From contig JAEZUR010000120.1 in the NCBI GenBank assembly GCA_023420935.1, forward strand, positions 1 to 64,000: 64,000 nt of DNA, written 5' to 3'. Made by a program: the position numbers and the translations under genes. Shown here one piece after another: positions 34,033 through 41,755 of the stretch. The DNA is from Bacillota bacterium. Lineage in GTDB: Bacteria > Bacillota > Clostridia > Lachnospirales > Lachnospiraceae. The notes under the pieces are model-generated. The model was not told where the DNA came from, made no database searches, and saw only the letters and a program-made list of their open reading frames with translations. Position 1 is the stretch's first letter. Each line of letters begins with the position of its first letter.

Positions 34033-34374
34033 TTGCACGAATTAGGAGTAGTATTTCAAATTATACGTACGGTTGAAAATTTTGCGGTTAAGAATAAGGT
34101 TACAACTATAGATACTCTAATTCTTCAGATTGGTGAGCTCTCTTCCATGATTCCAAGATATGTGGAAGCATGCTATCCGGCAGCAGTAGAAGGGACTATA
34201 CTAGCCAATACAAAACTAAAAATAGAAATCCTCCCAGGGAATGCACTATGTAAGAAGTGCAACAAAGTATTCAATCTGATAGAACATCAAAAGATTTGCC
34301 CAAACTGTCAAAGCGATGACTGGGAGATTATTAGTGGAAAAGAATTCTTCATCAAAGAAATCATAGCCTGCTAA
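34033..34374 (+). CDS. hypA: Nickel metallochaperone HypA
   Basis: A 113-residue protein starting with TTG at 34033 behind GGAGGTGAG. The first residues are MHE, where His2 is the essential nickel ligand, which supports this start over any later ATG. A zinc site is formed by CKKC and CPNC about residues 74-95. HypA works with HypB in nickel delivery. The gene is isolated between two inverted copies of the family 1 element, so it may have its own transcript or read through from hypB. Confidence 0.93.
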   Translation: MHELGVVFQIIRTVENFAVKNKVTTIDTLILQIGELSSMIPRYVEACYPAAVEGTILANTKLKIEILPGNALCKKCNKVFNLIEHQKICPNCQSDDWEIISGKEFFIKEIIAC

Positions 34375-34495
34375 TTAAAAATAAATATTGAGATCGATAC
34401 ATAAGTAGGAAGCAATAAGCTATCCTAAGTTTAAAGTACTAATATATCAAATGTATTAATATTCATATGAAACATGAGATCCCAACAACGTAAAT

Positions 34496-34772
34496 TCATG
34501 AATAGGATTCCCTATATATCCGGCTTGGTCAGACCGTCTGACGACGGCGTAATAATCGCGTAGACAACGAGCCAAGTGGCTGTTCACAGACATTTGGCGA
34601 CTGTCCGCGTGCCACAAGAAACACGTCCTATGTTTCTTGTGGATTCGTCTCGAGACTCAGGTAAAAATGACGCCCGCTTAAGCGGCATTTTTACTACGCC
34701 TTGAGGCTCGAAAGCGAATATGCCTAGGAAGGTAAGGCGACCAAACGGATATATAGGGAATCCTATTCATGA
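34496..34772 (-). repeat. Structured intergenic element, family 1, copy 3 (long form, inverted)
   Basis: Same element as copy 2 in opposite orientation, with perfect 27-bp arms (34496-34522 and 34746-34772) whose sequence, apart from the outermost CATGAATA, is unrelated to the arms of copies 1 and 2. The core matches copy 2 closely, including the CCACAAGAAACA hairpin block. With copy 2 it flanks hypA as an inverted pair. Covering stretch 34375-34846 otherwise shows no gene. Confidence 0.92.
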
Positions 34773-34846
34773 CCACAACCTGTTTTTTAAACACAACACA
34801 TCACAATTCGAATACTTATGACAACGAATCAAACGAAGGAGTCCTA

Positions 34847-35413
34847 ATGTCTCAAACAACCAAGCGAGCACTAGCAGCATCTCTTAAAAAATTATTAATC
34901 GAAAAACCTTTAGATAAAATCACAGTAATTGATATCACAGAAGACTGCGAAGTAAACCGTCAGACTTTTTATTATCATTTCCAAGATATCTATGATCTTA
35001 TTGAGTGGATCTACATCAGTGAAGCTGGTAGAGCGTTGGATGGTATGAAAACATATGATACGTGGCAGCAGGGATTTTTGCACATCTGTGAGTATGTAAA
35101 AGAGAATAAAGCATTTGTAATCAATACCTATCATTCAGTAAGTAGAGAGTTTTTGGAGAATTTTTTACATCATGAAACCTATAATCTTTTAATTGGAGTA
35201 GTGGAAGAGAAGTCACAGGGCATGTCTGTGAGGGACGAGGATAAAAGTTTTATTGCGAATTTCTATAAATATGCTTTCGTTGGTCTTATGCTAGAATGGG
35301 TACGACAAGGTATGAAGGAAGATCCTAAAAATGTAATTGAGCATATCAGTGTCTTGATTCAAGGGGATATTTCTAGGATGCTTAATAAGTATCGTACCGA
35401 TTCCCATCACTAG
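34847..35413 (+). CDS. TetR-like regulator (DhaS type)
   Basis: A 188-residue protein. ATG 34847 follows GAAGGAG; the longer frame from 34769 starts in the family 1 element. HTH: TTKRALAASLKKLLIEKPLD then VIDITEDCEVNRQTFYYHFQ, which is the DhaS-like subgroup, with the TetR_C_8 style C-terminal helices. It precedes the oleate hydratase gene by 138 bases and likely regulates it in response to fatty acids; no operator was identified with confidence. Confidence 0.8.
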   Translation: MSQTTKRALAASLKKLLIEKPLDKITVIDITEDCEVNRQTFYYHFQDIYDLIEWIYISEAGRALDGMKTYDTWQQGFLHICEYVKENKAFVINTYHSVSREFLENFLHHETYNLLIGVVEEKSQGMSVRDEDKSFIANFYKYAFVGLMLEWVRQGMKEDPKNVIEHISVLIQGDISRMLNKYRTDSHH

Positions 35414-35551
35414 TCAAAGGTGCTTGGATGTATAAAGTTTTTACAGAGAGGATGGTATGTCTAGATTTTAGACATACCATCTTCTTTGTAAATTGTAATA
35501 TATAGGGAGAAACGATATGATTATCCTATGAAATAAATAGGAGGTTTGCGT

Positions 35552-37321
35552 ATGTACTACAGTAATGGAAATTATGAAGCATTTGCTCGTCCTTTGAAAC
35601 CTGCAAATGTAGATAAGAAATCAGCATATTTGGTAGGTTCTGGATTGGCATCGTTAGCAGCAGCGTGCTTTTTGGTACGTGACGGACAGATGAAGGGGGA
35701 GCATATTCATATTTTAGAAGAAATGTCTCTTCCAGGTGGCGCATGTGATGGAATCAAAGATCCACAGAAGGGATTTATCGTTCGTGGTGGTCGTGAGATG
35801 GAGAACCATTTTGAATGTTTATGGGATCTATTTCGTTCCATACCATCTATTGAGACGGAAGGGGTCTCTGTTTTGGACGAATATTATTGGCTAAATAAAA
35901 AAGATCCTAACTATTCTTTAATGAGAGCTACCATAAATCGAGGAGAGGATGCTCACACAGATGGTAAATTTGGACTTTCTGATAAAGCTTCCATGGAGAT
36001 TGTTAAATTATTTATGACTCTGGATGAGGATCTCTATGATAAGAAGATTGAAGATGTATTTACCGACGAATTCTTCTCCTCTAACTTCTGGCTCTATTGG
36101 AGAACTATGTTTGCCTTTGAAGAATGGCATAGTGCTTTGGAAATGAAGTTATACATTCAGCGATTTATTCATCACATTGGTGGACTACCAGACTTTTCAG
36201 CACTGAAGTTTACAAAGTATAATCAGTATGAGTCATTGATTTTACCTATGGTAAAATATCTAGAAGATCATGGAGTAAAGTTCCAATATGATACCAAGGT
36301 TACCAATGTAATCTTTGGCACATTGAATGGGAAGAAGATGGCGAAGCAGATCAAATGCATTCATAACGGAGTAGAAGAATCCATTGATCTAATTGAGGAT
36401 GATTTAGTATTTATCACCAATGGAAGTTGTACTGAAAATGCAACGCTTGGTGATGACGACCATGCCCCTGAATTTAAGATAGAACATGGTGGATGTTGGG
36501 ATCTGTGGAGAAACATTGCAAAGCAGGATCCAGCGTTTGGACATCCGGATAAATTTTGTACGGATACCAAGGCTACTAACTGGGAATCAGCTACGATTAC
36601 AACATTAGATAATCGTATTCCACCTTACATAGAGAAAATCTGCAAGAGAGATCCGTTTAGTGGAAAAGTTGTAACAGGAGGTATTATTTCCGTAAAAGAT
36701 TCCAAATGGTTACTTAGCTATACGCTGAATCGTCAACCACATTTTAAAGATCAACCAAAAGATCAATTAGTGGTATGGGTGTATGGGTTATTTACCGATG
36801 TACCAGGTGATTATATTAAAAAGCCAATGAGAGAATGTACAGGCACAGAAATTACTGAAGAGTGGTTATATCATATGGGAGTACCCGAACATGAAATTCA
36901 TGATATGGCAACCAAATCTGCGCACTGTATACCATGTATGATGCCATATATCACTGCATTTTTCATGCCAAGAACACTTGGAGATAGACCAAGGGTTGTA
37001 CCAGATGGAAGTGTTAACTTTGCATTTCTTGGGCAGTTTGCGGAAACGGTTCGTGACACGGTATTTACAACAGAATACTCTGTCCGAACAGCTATAGAAG
37101 CGGTTTATACCTTGCTAGACATTGATCGTGGAGTGCCAGAAGTATTTAACTCCTGCTATGATGTGCGAGTATTACTTGATTCTACCGCAAAGATGATGGA
37201 TGGTAAAAAGATAACGGATGTGAAGTTGCCATTCTTAGCAAAAGTAGCAGAAAAGGTTGTACTGAAAAAGATATCAGGAACTGTCATTGAGGACTTGTTG
37301 AAACGGTATCATGTGATTTAG
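35552..37321 (+). CDS. ohyA: Oleate hydratase
   Basis: A 589-residue FAD-dependent fatty acid hydratase that adds water to the cis-9 double bond of oleic or linoleic acid, detoxifying unsaturated fatty acids. ATG 35552 is seven bases after AGGAGG. The FAD loop YLVGSGLASLAAACFLVRDG, the signature PGGACDGIKDPQKGFIVRGG and REMENHFECLWDLFRSIP are characteristic, as are YNQYESLILPMVKYLEDHGV and the C-terminal FLGQFAETVRDTVFTTEYSV. Length matches the family. A regulator gene lies upstream and a strong terminator downstream. Confidence 0.96.
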   Translation: MYYSNGNYEAFARPLKPANVDKKSAYLVGSGLASLAAACFLVRDGQMKGEHIHILEEMSLPGGACDGIKDPQKGFIVRGGREMENHFECLWDLFRSIPSIETEGVSVLDEYYWLNKKDPNYSLMRATINRGEDAHTDGKFGLSDKASMEIVKLFMTLDEDLYDKKIEDVFTDEFFSSNFWLYWRTMFAFEEWHSALEMKLYIQRFIHHIGGLPDFSALKFTKYNQYESLILPMVKYLEDHGVKFQYDTKVTNVIFGTLNGKKMAKQIKCIHNGVEESIDLIEDDLVFITNGSCTENATLGDDDHAPEFKIEHGGCWDLWRNIAKQDPAFGHPDKFCTDTKATNWESATITTLDNRIPPYIEKICKRDPFSGKVVTGGIISVKDSKWLLSYTLNRQPHFKDQPKDQLVVWVYGLFTDVPGDYIKKPMRECTGTEITEEWLYHMGVPEHEIHDMATKSAHCIPCMMPYITAFFMPRTLGDRPRVVPDGSVNFAFLGQFAETVRDTVFTTEYSVRTAIEAVYTLLDIDRGVPEVFNSCYDVRVLLDSTAKMMDGKKITDVKLPFLAKVAEKVVLKKISGTVIEDLLKRYHVI

Positions 37322-37349
37322 AAAAGAATTCATAAACTTGATAACAAAG

Positions 37350-37399
37350 GGCTACTATAAAATAGTTATAGAAAATACTATTTTATAGTAGCCTTTTTT
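37350..37399 (+). terminator. Terminator of oleate hydratase gene
   Basis: Perfect 16-bp stem GGCTACTATAAAATAG with 37378-37393, followed by TTTTTTC. Confidence 0.95.
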
Positions 37400-37466
37400 C
37401 GTAATAAAACTGGTGGCGATTTTCCTCGAATAAAGGTATAATATACCCAAAGGGAGTGATACGACT

Positions 37467-40466
37467 ATGATTCTACTTAGGGCAGATTTCAAAATAAAAA
37501 CGGTTTTTCAGAAGATGATTAATACCATGGGCGAAAACGTCAAATGGTTAGATATATTTGTAATAAATAATAACGATATTATTCTTGCTGGAGAAGGTAG
37601 ATCTTTGTTCTTTAATTTTGAGAACAGAAGAACTTTTAGTAATATTGTGGATTTGCCGATCAATGAGGATAAAGTAAGATTGATGACCCAAGGGGAGCTG
37701 TTAGAGAACACAATCAATATGATTCTGTATGCATTTGGTAAATGGGGTGGAATTAAAGGTCTTACTGTAGAAATGAATTATGATCAGCTTAACAAATTGA
37801 TTAATACTATTTTAGAAGAGATTGACATAGAAGCCAGCCTTACCAGTGAAAACTTCCGGTTTTATCGTGACGGGGTGCAGCTTACTTACGAAGAAGTGAT
37901 TCAGCTTATTCTGGACCTTTCTAAACCCAAGGAGGAAGAAAGTGAGGATACCGCATCTGAGGAAAACAATGAGGATTCAAATGATGATGAGGATACGGAG
38001 AATCAATCGGAGGAAAAAACACCACATTCGCTGGGATTATGGCATAATATGCGTTGGACTTCTGGGAATTTTACCATTCAAAAGGAAGAGATTACGGATC
38101 ATGATAGAATAAAAAGATTAGGTCATAATTTTTATCCAGTGAATTATAAATGTCCAACCTGTGAGGAAAAGCTTCATATGGTTGTATATCCAGAAGGTAA
38201 CGAGTTCCGTATAGAAACCGATCATGAGGCAGTCTACATGGCTAGGGCCTACACTTGTAGTGCATGCAACTCGTTTCATACACCCAAGCCACATAAGTTA
38301 CTAGCAGAAGGGGATGTTTACTATTTTTCTTTTGAAGATGACAAAGTGGCCTATGAAGATTACTTGGAGTTGCTTGGAAGAGACGGGGAGAGAACCGCCA
38401 ATAGTAATTTTAATGAATATGAATCAGAATATATATGGAAGAACCAAGAGGAACCAAAGGATTTAGAGGAAATCTGTACTGACATAGAATCCATGACTGA
38501 AGAGGAAATAGTGGAACTCAGAGAGAAAATGGATTCTGGTTTTTATCCTGAGACAAGTGTTGAAACATTTACAATGAAAGTGGATAAGGAGATAAGCAGT
38601 AGAAAACAGAAGATAATCTTGGAGAAAGATAATGCATCTAAAGAGGTAGAGAAACTAACAAAGAGTAACAAGAATGAAGACAGTAAAAATAGTGACAAAG
38701 ATAGAGAGAAAGAAAATAAGAAAGAAAACAAGTATGAGAACGGGAATGAGAACAAGAAAGAAAACACGATAAAAGGACAAAAAGCTAATAAAAAAGATAC
38801 TTCTAAGAAATTAATAAAAATATCAGCCAAGAGAAGAAATAACAATACATCAAAGAATTCTGGATTAATCACAATGCCAAAACTACAAACCAAGAAGATT
38901 AAGTTGGATAGTAATAAGGTTAAGCAGTGGCAGCAGAGCAAGAATGAAGAGTATAGAACATCATCCAGAACGAACCAAACAGGGCGAAATGAAAAACAAA
39001 TTGAGTTAGAACCTAAGAATGCTACCCAGAGAGGCGGAGATTCGGTTAGCCAAGTACCTGAATTTGGTGCAAATATGTTAAATGAGTTAAAGTCATTATT
39101 GAATCTTTACGTAGCAGGGGAAATCGAACGCTTCGATGAGGAAATAGGACGGCTTACTTTCGAACAATTGGGAGATTTTAAAGTAATCGTTCATCGTGAT
39201 GTTAGGTTAGATGATAGCAATAAAAAAAGTATACTAGAAAAAATCAATCAAATCTTATTTCACGAAAAAGAAAAGGAATGGACCCAAAAGATTACGAAAG
39301 GCAGTCAAAGTAGTTATTCAGAAATTCTAAAGACAATCCAAGAAATTAAGAGGGACGACTGCGATTCAGATGTAAAAGAACCTTTTATAGATTCTTTGAA
39401 AGAGATTCTTAAAAAGAGGGGCAAACTGGAATTAGAGCAGATTGTAATGCACATACCTGAAAATATCAGCAAAAAGCAATATAATCAGATTAAAGAGAAA
39501 ATCAAACAGTATTTAGAAATCGATACAAGTAGCTATGAAGCTATGCTTAATGAAAAACGTGACGCCATTGAGAAACAGGAAATAGCTTCCTTTATTCTAA
39601 GAGCAAATGCGGTGGATAGGCAATCAATGTATGATCTATACAATCAATTAAAAGGTATGGATTTTGAAAAGCGCAATGTGGAATCCTATCTAGATACTAT
39701 CTTTGATAAGATATTTGCACTAGATGATGCAGCGATTAAAAGAATATGTCCAGATCCAGCTGATATTACATTTGAAGATGGTCTCTGGATGTATGAGGAA
39801 ATTGAAGCTGGCAATTATCTGCCTGAATTGAAAGTTAATGTACTTGGATTAATTGATCAACGCCTTAGAAAACTTAAGATGGATGAAAGTGAGCAACTGG
39901 TAAGAAAATTCAGCAAAAATATTGAATGGACAAAAGAGAAATATCCAAGAGTTTATTTTTATGATGCAAGAAAAATGATGAAAGGTGATATAGAGGATGA
40001 AGAATCCATTGTCATTTTAAATGCACTGAATTCCTATGCTTCTGAAATTGGAAAATACGAATATCCCATTTTGATTTGCGATGCTTCACATTCATCTAAT
40101 GGAAAAGGTGGATTTGTTTTAACGCCAGATCATATTTTCTATAATACCTTATTAAATTCTGGAGTAATGAAAGTGATTGATATAGAATCCGTTATTCTAG
40201 GATCAGGTTTAATAAACAAGGGAATTTATGTAAACCATATAAGCCAGGGAAAAGTCAAACTATGCAATACATTAAAAGGGATGGAGCTAAAACCATTCCA
40301 AGAAGCGTTAAATGAATTTGTAGCCTATCTCCAAGAGAAACCAGAATCAAGAAGTATCGCTTATCTTGCTAAAGAAAATCATACAGTGAAGTGCTGTCTC
40401 AGATGTGGCTATGTATACAAGGGTGGAAGTGAATGCCCGAAATGTGGTGCTAAGATTAACAAATAA
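37467..40466 (+). CDS. Large 999-residue zinc-ribbon protein of unknown function
   Basis: I do not recognise a named family for the whole protein. It begins with a globular domain (about 1-150), then an acidic linker (residues 152-185, Glu/Asp/Asn), a cysteine region with CPTC and CSAC pairs (about 230-275), a Lys/Glu/Asn-rich disordered run (about 390-480), long helical segments (about 530-830), a PH-like beta domain (ICDASHSSNGKGGFVLTPDH, near 865-950) and a C-terminal zinc ribbon CLRCGYVYKGG-SECPKCGAK. No signal peptide or membrane helix. The PH-like plus zinc ribbon end resembles bacterial proteins that sense or bind intracellular structures. ATG follows GGGAGTG. It is 26 bases before an esterase gene. 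Confidence 0.8.
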   Translation: MILLRADFKIKTVFQKMINTMGENVKWLDIFVINNNDIILAGEGRSLFFNFENRRTFSNIVDLPINEDKVRLMTQGELLENTINMILYAFGKWGGIKGLTVEMNYDQLNKLINTILEEIDIEASLTSENFRFYRDGVQLTYEEVIQLILDLSKPKEEESEDTASEENNEDSNDDEDTENQSEEKTPHSLGLWHNMRWTSGNFTIQKEEITDHDRIKRLGHNFYPVNYKCPTCEEKLHMVVYPEGNEFRIETDHEAVYMARAYTCSACNSFHTPKPHKLLAEGDVYYFSFEDDKVAYEDYLELLGRDGERTANSNFNEYESEYIWKNQEEPKDLEEICTDIESMTEEEIVELREKMDSGFYPETSVETFTMKVDKEISSRKQKIILEKDNASKEVEKLTKSNKNEDSKNSDKDREKENKKENKYENGNENKKENTIKGQKANKKDTSKKLIKISAKRRNNNTSKNSGLITMPKLQTKKIKLDSNKVKQWQQSKNEEYRTSSRTNQTGRNEKQIELEPKNATQRGGDSVSQVPEFGANMLNELKSLLNLYVAGEIERFDEEIGRLTFEQLGDFKVIVHRDVRLDDSNKKSILEKINQILFHEKEKEWTQKITKGSQSSYSEILKTIQEIKRDDCDSDVKEPFIDSLKEILKKRGKLELEQIVMHIPENISKKQYNQIKEKIKQYLEIDTSSYEAMLNEKRDAIEKQEIASFILRANAVDRQSMYDLYNQLKGMDFEKRNVESYLDTIFDKIFALDDAAIKRICPDPADITFEDGLWMYEEIEAGNYLPELKVNVLGLIDQRLRKLKMDESEQLVRKFSKNIEWTKEKYPRVYFYDARKMMKGDIEDEESIVILNALNSYASEIGKYEYPILICDASHSSNGKGGFVLTPDHIFYNTLLNSGVMKVIDIESVILGSGLINKGIYVNHISQGKVKLCNTLKGMELKPFQEALNEFVAYLQEKPESRSIAYLAKENHTVKCCLRCGYVYKGGSECPKCGAKINK

Positions 40467-40492
40467 AATTTACATCGAAAGGAATACACAAC

Positions 40493-41554
40493 ATGATTTA
40501 CAATTTAACAAAAGACAATATCAAATTCATAGGAAGAACTTATTATTACAACGATACCCTTTGGTGTGGACTTTCTGGTTCAGGCATTTCTTTTACCTTT
40601 ACTGGAACAAAAGCATCTATTACATTAATAGGAGATGATTCTACTCAGGGTGTTGAAACAGAAGGAAAAGCACGCGTAGGAATCTACGTGAATCATACAA
40701 GGGTTGTAGATACCATGATGGATTCGCCAGAGAAAACATTCTGTGTCTATGAAAGTGAAGTGGAAAAAGAAATCACGATTCAAATCATTAAATTATCAGA
40801 GTGTGCAATGTCTACCGTAGGAATCAAAACACTGGATATTGAATCGGCCAATGGAATTGCACCAACACCGAATAAAACACATAGAATTGAGTTTATTGGT
40901 GATTCCATCACTTGTGGATATGGAGTAGATTTAGAGGTTGCGGAAACGAATTTTACAACAGACACAGAAGATATGACAAAAGCGTATGCCTATAAAACTG
41001 CAATGAATTTAGATGCAGACTATAGCATGGTGTCATTTAGCGGATATGGTATCATCTCTGGTTTTACAGATCATGATGAAAAGGTGACCAATGAATTAGT
41101 ACCACCATATTATGATAAAGTTGGATTTTCTTATGCCAAGCCATGTGGTACAGTAGAACTACATGCTATCCCATGGGATTTTAACGAATTTCGTCCAGAA
41201 TTGATTGTCATAAACTTAGGAACCAATGATGATTCTTACTGCCAAGATAAGAAAGAGCGCCAAGCAGAATTTACAGCGGAATATGTGAATTTCTTAAAAA
41301 AGGTACGATCCTATAATGAAAATGTTCCAATCATCTGCACGGTAGGTATGATGGGAGAGCGCATTTTTGACGCAGTAGAACAGGCTGTTAACGATTATAA
41401 AGCGAGTACCAATGACCAGTTTGTATATTCTATGAAATTTACAGAACAATTGCCAGAAGACGGCTATGCAGTAAGCTATCATCCAACAGAACTGACTCAT
41501 ACCAAGGCAGCAGCTGTTTTGACAGATAAAATTAGAGAGATTATGAAGTGGTAG
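40493..41554 (+). CDS. SGNH/GDSL esterase, acetylxylan esterase CE2-like
   Basis: A 353-residue esterase with the two-domain CE2 layout: an N-terminal beta jelly-roll (TLWCGLSGSGISFTFTGT) and an SGNH hydrolase domain from about residue 130. Catalytic signature IEFIGDSITCGYGV, a GTND motif (NLGTNDDSY) and the C-terminal SYHPTELTH, carrying the His of the triad. It lacks a signal peptide, so it would remove acetyl groups from oligosaccharides inside the cell, as expected of an organism that imports plant-derived sugars. ATG follows AAAGGA. Specific substrate not known. Confidence 0.88.
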   Translation: MIYNLTKDNIKFIGRTYYYNDTLWCGLSGSGISFTFTGTKASITLIGDDSTQGVETEGKARVGIYVNHTRVVDTMMDSPEKTFCVYESEVEKEITIQIIKLSECAMSTVGIKTLDIESANGIAPTPNKTHRIEFIGDSITCGYGVDLEVAETNFTTDTEDMTKAYAYKTAMNLDADYSMVSFSGYGIISGFTDHDEKVTNELVPPYYDKVGFSYAKPCGTVELHAIPWDFNEFRPELIVINLGTNDDSYCQDKKERQAEFTAEYVNFLKKVRSYNENVPIICTVGMMGERIFDAVEQAVNDYKASTNDQFVYSMKFTEQLPEDGYAVSYHPTELTHTKAAAVLTDKIREIMKW

Positions 41555-41588
41555 TTACGATGTAACAAAATATAATTTGCATCGTAAC
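41554..41588 (+). terminator. Hairpin after the esterase gene
   Basis: GTTACGATG and CATCGTAAC form a 9-bp stem beginning at the stop codon; there is no T run, so termination is uncertain. Confidence 0.45.
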
Positions 41589-41647
41589 ATACATGCTCTT
41601 ATTAGATATAGTTCGTAGCGTTAACAATAAATTGTGAGGTGAAGAAA

Positions 41648-41674
41648 ATGACAGCATCCATTAGATTACGTTAG
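41648..41674 (+). CDS. Leader peptide of the Mef-type efflux gene (MTASIRLR)
   Basis: An eight-residue ORF with GTGAGGTG upstream, encoding MTASIRLR. It closely resembles the leader reported for mef(A/E) macrolide efflux genes, MTASMRLR, and ends with the Arg-x-Arg pattern at which macrolide-bound ribosomes stall. It is 81 bases before a 405-residue Mef-like transporter and is followed by a hairpin, so it is very likely a macrolide-sensing leader. Confidence 0.82.
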   Translation: MTASIRLR

Positions 41675-41678
41675 TTCC

Positions 41679-41718
41679 GCGAGTTATTACGCGGTAAATC
41701 CGTAATACAATAACTCGC
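41679..41718 (+). promoter_or_regulatory. Attenuator hairpin between leader peptide and efflux gene
   Basis: GCGAGTTATT (41679-41688) pairs with AATAACTCGC (41709-41718), with inner ATTACG/CGTAAT. ATTACG also occurs in the leader ORF (41665-41670), so it can compete for CGTAAT at 41701-41706. A T tract is lacking, so control may be by translation or by a more distant terminator. Confidence 0.65.
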
Positions 41719-41755
41719 TTCTATGACAACGAATTTTGTATTAAGGAGAATAGAA

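Noticed and set aside
33695..34772. Composite transposon carrying hypA
   Set aside because: The flanking copies encode no transposase, have copy-specific arms rather than fixed terminal repeats, and no target duplication was seen.
25548..34772. Retron or group II intron as explanation of family 1
   Set aside because: No reverse transcriptase gene is nearby and the elements are too short for a group II intron; recorded only as an open alternative for mobility in trans.
38543..38941. 132-residue minus-strand ORF rich in Phe, Ser and Leu, looks like a membrane protein
   Set aside because: It is the antisense of the Lys/Glu/Asn-rich linker of the 999-residue protein; the apparent hydrophobicity follows from that.
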